From positions 3,230,001-3,294,000 of the forward strand of contig NZ_CP088020.1 in assembly GCF_021049245.1 (NCBI RefSeq): a stretch of DNA of 64,000 bases, in the 5' to 3' direction. Origin of the DNA: Radiobacillus kanasensis. GTDB lineage: Bacteria > Bacillota > Bacilli > Bacillales > Amphibacillaceae. Shown here one piece after another: positions 59,717-64,000 of the stretch (the first letter of the stretch is position 1; each line of letters opens with the position of its first letter). The notes under the pieces were generated by a model. The model was not told the origin of the DNA, made no database searches, and saw only the letters and a program-made list of their open reading frames with translations. The translations under genes were made by a program, and so were the position numbers.

Positions 59717-60883
59717 ATGATACAAGAAGGTTTTTTGTATCTTGGTGTCGTGATCGGTTTAGCCGGCTTAGTTGCCTGGCTTGAATCTGGATCAAAGAGC
59801 AAGTTTTTTAAAGTAGTACCTGGAATTGTACTTATTTATTTTGGTGGCGCCATTTTGAAAACGACCGGCATTATTGGATCAACAGAGGCGGTGGATGCAG
59901 CTTATGGAAATGTCCGTGATGTATTGCTACCGATGCTTATTCTATTGATGCTATTAAACTGTGATTTAAGGAAACTAGTAAAACTCGGCCCCAAAATGCT
60001 AATTGGATATTTTACGGCTTCGATTAGTATTATTCTAGGCTTTGTTTTGACTTATTTGTTGTTTCAAGGTCTATATGCATCAGAAACTTGGAAAGCGTTT
60101 GGTGCATTGGCAGGAAGCTGGACTGGTGGATCAGCTAATATGGTTATCATTCAGGGAATCTTAGAAGTACCTGAAAATATCTTTGGTTACGCACTTATCA
60201 TGGATACCGTCAATTACTCTACATGGGTAATGATTATGTTCTGGTTAGTTCCGTTTGCTGCTGTATTTAACAAATGGGCGAAATCAGATACATCCCACCT
60301 TGATGAAGTAAGTGCTGAGTTAAAAGAAGAACATGAGGAGAACAAAGACAAATCCACTAAGTTTGTACATCTGATGGGATTAATTTCATTAGCCATTTTT
60401 GTTTCTGCAGTAGCAGCAAAAATCGGATCTCTTCTTCCATCGTTTGGAACTGTTGTAAATGCAACGACATGGACCATTTTAATTGTTTCCATTGCTGGTG
60501 TTGTCTTAGCGATGACAAAAGTATCCAAAGTACCTGGTTCTATGGATGTAGCTAATGTTCTACTTTATATCGTTATCGCGCTTATCGCATCACGAGCTGA
60601 CTTTTCTCAGCTGTTTCAGGCACCCATTTACATCGTATCCGGATTTGTCATTTTAGCTGTCCATGCAATCATTCTTATGATTGCGGCACGTCTCTTTAAA
60701 TTGGATCTATTCACTCTTGGGGTTTCCAGCCTTGCGAATATCGGTGGAATGGCCTCTGCTCCGCTTCTTGCAGGAGCTTATCATAGATCCTTAATTCCAA
60801 TTGGGGTTTTAATGGCTCTGGCCGGTTCTTTCATGGGAACGTATTACGGTTTACTAACGGCTAAAATTCTTTCCTTACTATAA
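59717..60883 (+). CDS. DUF819 family membrane protein, probable transporter
   Basis: A 388-residue membrane protein with about ten helices. DUF819-family segments include LLPMLILLMLLNCDLRKLVK, LAGSWTGGSANMVIIQGIL and SSLANIGGMASAPLLAGAYH. The family is related by topology to transporters of the BASS/2HCT type but the substrate is not defined. Position before a dipeptide epimerase and an NlpC/P60 endopeptidase suggests transport of murein peptides or their amino acids. AAAGGAGG precedes the ATG. Confidence 0.8.
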   Translation: MIQEGFLYLGVVIGLAGLVAWLESGSKSKFFKVVPGIVLIYFGGAILKTTGIIGSTEAVDAAYGNVRDVLLPMLILLMLLNCDLRKLVKLGPKMLIGYFTASISIILGFVLTYLLFQGLYASETWKAFGALAGSWTGGSANMVIIQGILEVPENIFGYALIMDTVNYSTWVMIMFWLVPFAAVFNKWAKSDTSHLDEVSAELKEEHEENKDKSTKFVHLMGLISLAIFVSAVAAKIGSLLPSFGTVVNATTWTILIVSIAGVVLAMTKVSKVPGSMDVANVLLYIVIALIASRADFSQLFQAPIYIVSGFVILAVHAIILMIAARLFKLDLFTLGVSSLANIGGMASAPLLAGAYHRSLIPIGVLMALAGSFMGTYYGLLTAKILSLL

Positions 60884-60935
60884 GAAACTTTGTTTTGCGA
60901 AAAAGACTATTAACCTATTAAAGGAGATTACTCAC

Positions 60936-62000
60936 GTGAAAATAGTAAATGTAACTAGCGAGAGACGTGAAGTGAAGTTAAAAAAGCCTTTTAAAACAGC
61001 ACTTAGACAAGTAACTTCAATTGAAGTAATCGATGTAAAGGTTGAATTGGAAAATGGCGAGATTGGGTTTGGCTCTGCTTCATCCACTTGGAAAATAACC
61101 GGAGATTCCATGGAAGGAATGGAAGCTGCTATCCATGGTCCTATTAAAGAAGCAATCATCGATAAAGATATCGTTTCACTAGGGAGTATCCTCACTGATC
61201 TACAACGAAGCTGTGTTGGGAATACAAGTGCAAAGGCTGCGGTTGACATGGCATTACACGATACGTATTGCCGAATGTATCAAATCCCTCTTTATGCATA
61301 TTTAGGTGGTAAGACAAATGTCGTAGAAACAGATATGACCGTAAGCATCGATCACCCTGACGTTATGTATAAAGAAGCTACAGAAATTGTGGACCAAGGC
61401 TTCAAGGTATTAAAAATTAAGGTAGGAAATGATGCAAAACAAGATATTTACCGGATTGAGAAAGTGCGTGAGGCTGCAGGTGATCATGTTCATCTGCGCC
61501 TCGACGCCAATCAAGGGTGGACCAGCAAACAAGCGGTGCAAATTATTAAACACTTAGAGCGAGAAAACATGGGGATTGAACTTGTTGAGCAACCTGTACC
61601 CGCTAACGATATAGAAGGTCTTAAATTTATCCGCGAAAGGGTTGCAACCCCGGTTATGGCTGACGAAAGTGCCTTTTCTCCTAACCAAAGTCTTCAATTA
61701 TTAAAAACAGGTGCTGTAGACCTGATTAACATAAAGTTAATGAAATCTGGGGGCATTAGACAAGCTTGGCAAATTGCTGACATATGTCAGGCTGCTGGCA
61801 TTGAATGCATGATTGGGAGCATGATGGAGTCTATTGCCTCTGTAACAGCTGCAGCTCATGTTGCAGTGGCGCACCCGAACATCACCTATTACGACCTCGA
61901 TGCACCACTGTGGATGGCTGACGAAGGATTGAAAGGGGGCATGCAGTATAACGGAAGTATTGTGGAGTTACAGGACCGAAATGGATTAGGAATTGGTTAA
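60936..62000 (+). CDS. ykfB: L-Ala-D/L-Glu epimerase (dipeptide epimerase)
   Basis: A 354-residue enolase-superfamily enzyme of the muconate-lactonizing subgroup. The catalytic Lys pair lies in VLKIKVG, metal ligands in RLDANQG, VEQPV and MADES, and the second Lys in NIKLMKSGG. It converts L-Ala-D-Glu from peptidoglycan to L-Ala-L-Glu. GTG start with AAAGGAG upstream. Followed 20 bp later by an NlpC/P60 enzyme, the same pair as ykfB-ykfC in Bacillus. Confidence 0.88.
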   Translation: MKIVNVTSERREVKLKKPFKTALRQVTSIEVIDVKVELENGEIGFGSASSTWKITGDSMEGMEAAIHGPIKEAIIDKDIVSLGSILTDLQRSCVGNTSAKAAVDMALHDTYCRMYQIPLYAYLGGKTNVVETDMTVSIDHPDVMYKEATEIVDQGFKVLKIKVGNDAKQDIYRIEKVREAAGDHVHLRLDANQGWTSKQAVQIIKHLERENMGIELVEQPVPANDIEGLKFIRERVATPVMADESAFSPNQSLQLLKTGAVDLINIKLMKSGGIRQAWQIADICQAAGIECMIGSMMESIASVTAAAHVAVAHPNITYYDLDAPLWMADEGLKGGMQYNGSIVELQDRNGLGIG

Positions 62001-62020
62001 ACCATATGGAGGTGTTTTTA

Positions 62021-63043
62021 GTGAAAATGAAAAAGAAGTGGTTAGTATCTATTCTATTTTTTCTTGCCTTTAGCTTCATGTTCCCAGCATCCTCATTTGC
62101 AAAAGAAGCAGAAAAACAAAAGGAAACAGCTTTTATTGATGTCGCAGTTGCTACACTATGGTCTAGCCCCGAAGATATTCGAGAAGGCTTAGATGAACCA
62201 GCTCTAGGAAACCCAGTGGACATGTGGCAATGGACAAGGAGCATGTCGGTAGAACAAAAGCGTGACCTTGTAGGAAGATTGCAAACACAGGGACTCTACG
62301 GACAAGAGGTTACGATACTAGAAGAACAGGGAGACTGGGCGAGAGTTGCAGTACATGGTCAACCTACACCAAAAAACGAGCTAGGTTACCCCGCTTGGAT
62401 GCCAAAGGATCAGTTAACCTATGAAAAGAAATTTGCTCAACAAAAAAACAAAAAATCCTTTGCGCTTGTTACCTCTCCTACAACCTGGCTATATAATGAC
62501 CATAAGTTCGAAGCAAAATTTAAAGAAATCAGTTTTAATACACGACTTCCAGTTATAACTCAAAGACATGGTGCCACTTTAGTAGCCACTCCATCAGATG
62601 GGAACAAGTGGATTGATTCCGAAGCAGTTTCTGTATATGGATCCAATCAAGATATTCCAAATCCAACTGGTGCAGATCTCGTTCAAACCGGGAAGAAATT
62701 CTTAGGTTTACCTTATCTATGGGCAGGGGCATCTGGATTTGGCTTCGACTGTTCTGGATTTACTCACACCATTTATAAAGCTCATGGTATAACTATACCA
62801 CGTGATTCTTCCGTTCAAGCGACACATGGGAAACCAGTTGCAAAAGAAAACTTACAAAAAGGAGACCTGTTGTTCTTCGCTTATAATGAAGGAAAAGGAT
62901 CTGTTCATCACGTAGGTATGTATATTGGAAATGGGAAGATGATTCATGCGCCAAATTCTTCAAGTACAGTGGAAATTATTGAGGTCTTTGAATCGGAGTA
63001 TTACTCTTCTGAGTTTGCTGGTTCTAGGCGGTATATTGACTAA
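62021..63043 (+). CDS. ykfC: Secreted NlpC/P60 gamma-D-glutamyl endopeptidase (YkfC-like)
   Basis: A 340-residue protein. I choose the GTG at 62021 with GGAGGTG 6 bases upstream; an ATG five codons earlier lies within that site. A signal peptide (SILFFLAFSFMFPASSFA) is followed by SH3-like repeats (about 30-215) and a C-terminal NlpC/P60 domain with catalytic Cys in GFDCSGFTH, His in HHVGMYIG and third residue in HAPNSS. It cuts gamma-D-Glu bonds in murein stem peptides. Together with the epimerase and DUF819 protein it forms a murein peptide recovery cluster. Confidence 0.87.
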   Translation: MKMKKKWLVSILFFLAFSFMFPASSFAKEAEKQKETAFIDVAVATLWSSPEDIREGLDEPALGNPVDMWQWTRSMSVEQKRDLVGRLQTQGLYGQEVTILEEQGDWARVAVHGQPTPKNELGYPAWMPKDQLTYEKKFAQQKNKKSFALVTSPTTWLYNDHKFEAKFKEISFNTRLPVITQRHGATLVATPSDGNKWIDSEAVSVYGSNQDIPNPTGADLVQTGKKFLGLPYLWAGASGFGFDCSGFTHTIYKAHGITIPRDSSVQATHGKPVAKENLQKGDLLFFAYNEGKGSVHHVGMYIGNGKMIHAPNSSSTVEIIEVFESEYYSSEFAGSRRYID

Positions 63044-63118
63044 GTTTGAGTGATTACCAACCTCCTAGACAATTTGGGGAATAAAGGTAAAAAAAACTAA
63101 CATTAATAAGTACCTGGT

Positions 63119-63152
63119 AGCCTACTATTAAATTATTAGTGGGCTGCTGTAC
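63119..63152 (+). terminator. Weak hairpin after the NlpC/P60 gene
   Basis: A 9-bp stem with one wobble (AGCCTACTA / TAGTGGGCT) and a 9-base loop, 75 bp after the stop. The T tract (ACTTTT) is short, so terminator function is likely but not certain. Confidence 0.5.
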
Positions 63153-63155
63153 TTT

Positions 63156-63215
63156 TGGACCGCCAGATTGGGAATCTAGTTCTATAGTAATTTGATTAGT
63201 TATGATGGGGAATAG
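63156..63215 (+). pseudogene. 3'-end fragment of a third PIG-L gene copy
   Basis: The bases ACCGCCAGATTGGGAATCTA and GATTAGTTATGATGGGGAAT match the last ~78 bases of the PIG-L gene at 18.2 kb (CCGTCAGATCCAGAATCTG and GGTTAGTTATGATGGGGAGT) with internal deletions. No upstream part is present. Confidence 0.75.
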
Positions 63216-63549
63216 ATTTTAAAATAAGAAGAATACCGTGTGTGCTAGCGTATCCTTTGATATCATGTCTGGATATTTAAAATGGTCATTCTTATTTTTC
63301 GACGAGCCAAACATTTAAAACTTCAAGCAACATAAATCCATGGGTCTTATCTTCCACAGCACGCATCACTTTTCGGAATTGCTTGGGTCACTTGCATATT
63401 ACTGTAGATAAAGACTACCGTAGACAAAAGTTACATCTTTACAGCTTCTCCATCGCAATGTCGGCAGAGCCTTCAACACATCGTAATTATGAATCAAAGT
63501 TTCAACTCTCTTAAAGAAGGATTTGAGGTTCCCTTCTCGGAAACTCAAT

Positions 63550-63815
63550 CTATTTTTTATATAAATGACCTTCATTAATTTCGTGCCCCGTATATTCAAT
63601 CTCATAATTATCCTCTGACCAATTAACTACTTTCTCACCAATATATTCTTCAAATTTTAGTCTACTCTAATCAATGAAATCTGCAAATTCATTGGAGTAC
63701 CTTGCTCTGTCCAAAACCATTCCATCCACATCATAATTCGTAATCATTTCTTCGGTGATGCTAAATTCAGAGGATTGAAAGTCTTCTCGAATAGGTTTAT
63801 GAAAGTTGAATTATT
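63550..63815 (-). pseudogene. Decayed glycoside-hydrolase-like gene (GHL10-type fragment)
   Basis: Minus-strand text reads ITEEMITNYDVDGMVLDRAR, then RYSNEFADFID, an in-frame stop, then RLKFEEYIGEKVVNWSEDNY and EIEYTGHEINEGHLYKK before a second stop. The YDVDGxxLDRxRY and FEExIGEKV pattern is that of putative alpha-amylase-like / GHL10-type glycoside hydrolases. Debris may continue leftward to about 63290 (EKVMRAVEDKTHGFMLLEV in another frame). The gene is dead in this strain. Confidence 0.6.
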
Positions 63816-63836
63816 ATGAACAGTCTTTAAAACTCT

Positions 63837-64000
63837 TCATCCTAACCTTTTCATTTTCTTCAAAACATTAGAAATAAGAGCCTCAATTTCACTTACCTTA
63901 ACCAAATAAGTTGGTATTAAATAAAATATTATTGTTACTAATAATATTTTAAATATAAACCAATTTACTGATGTATTAAAAGTTTCATCTAATAGTAATA
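63837..64000 (-). CDS. C-terminus of a membrane protein (5' end outside window)
   Basis: The last 54 codons of a minus-strand frame, open to the window edge: a hydrophobic helix (WFIFKILLVTIIFYLIPTYL) and a short basic tail ending KKMKRLG. I do not recognise the family. It may belong to the same carbohydrate-related set as the pseudogene next to it, or be a remnant itself. Confidence 0.5.
   Translation of the reverse strand, partial: LLLDETFNTSVNWFIFKILLVTIIFYLIPTYLVKVSEIEALISNVLKKMKRLG

Noticed and set aside
63399-63605. 68-codon minus-strand frame near the right end
   Set aside because: It overlaps the decayed glycoside-hydrolase text in a different frame and has no ribosome site; it is part of the debris.
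1-64000. CRISPR arrays, tRNA or rRNA genes, prophage modules
   Set aside because: I saw no regularly spaced repeats, no tRNA-like cloverleaf with CCA-proximal consensus, and no phage structural genes.

Overview
The window looks like a chromosomal segment of a low-GC Gram-positive bacterium of the Bacillaceae. Signs of this are strong AGGAGG/GGGGG ribosome sites with frequent TTG and GTG starts, CcpA-type cre boxes, an rbsRKDACB operon in Bacillus order, YesM/YesN-type two-component genes and LXG/WXG-type toxin architecture. Relatives such as Oceanobacillus, Virgibacillus or Gracilibacillus are plausible, but species cannot be fixed from the sequence alone. I saw no rRNA, tRNA, CRISPR array or prophage structure.

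Layout. 1-8.3 kb is an accessory stretch: a partial SEC-C protein, a GAF membrane protein coupled to a 55-residue ORF, a small SET-domain protein, a possible type I toxin peptide, and a contact-dependent toxin locus. That locus holds a WXG/LXG-like N-terminus with a TNT-like C-terminus, a likely immunity gene, a broken small gene, two orphan small genes and an ADP-ribosylglycohydrolase. 8.5-18.3 kb carries a ROK repressor, an ABC importer (binding protein, ATPase, fused permease) and an ArgH-family lyase, divergent from a large secreted PIG-L deacetylase; two 25-bp dyads lie in the shared control region. 18.3-24.1 kb is a complete ribose operon.

24.5-43.4 kb is the most coherent system: a trans-4-hydroxyproline/collagen-peptide catabolic island. 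It encodes an epimerase and a second epimerase-like protein lacking both catalytic cysteines, a multi-subunit D-hydroxyproline dehydrogenase split over two divergent operons, a DapA-type deaminase, alpha-ketoglutarate-semialdehyde dehydrogenase, two Xaa-Pro peptidases, an oligopeptide-binding protein (frameshifted) and an NhaC-type transporter. It also encodes a sigma-54 activator and RpoN itself. Every operon of the island except the regulator and rpoN has a -24/-12 promoter with exact spacing; I count six. An IS1182-family element sits between rpoN and the oppA pseudogene, and an IS91-like element has replaced most of a VanZ-like gene at the island's right edge.

45.4-57.8 kb is a second coherent unit: a YesM/YesN-type two-component system, a CUT1 sugar-binding protein and two permeases without an ATPase. 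With them are a TIM-barrel protein, an FAD oxidoreductase and two DUF4127 proteins of unknown function; two cre boxes suggest catabolite repression. 58-63 kb has an LCP cell-wall enzyme and then a murein-peptide cluster (DUF3870, DUF819 permease, L-Ala-D/L-Glu epimerase, NlpC/P60 endopeptidase) preceded by a well-formed promoter and a compact predicted RNA fold. The final 0.9 kb contains gene debris: a 3'-end copy of the PIG-L gene, a decayed glycoside hydrolase and the end of a membrane protein. A second PIG-L 3'-end fragment lies at 24.2-24.4 kb.
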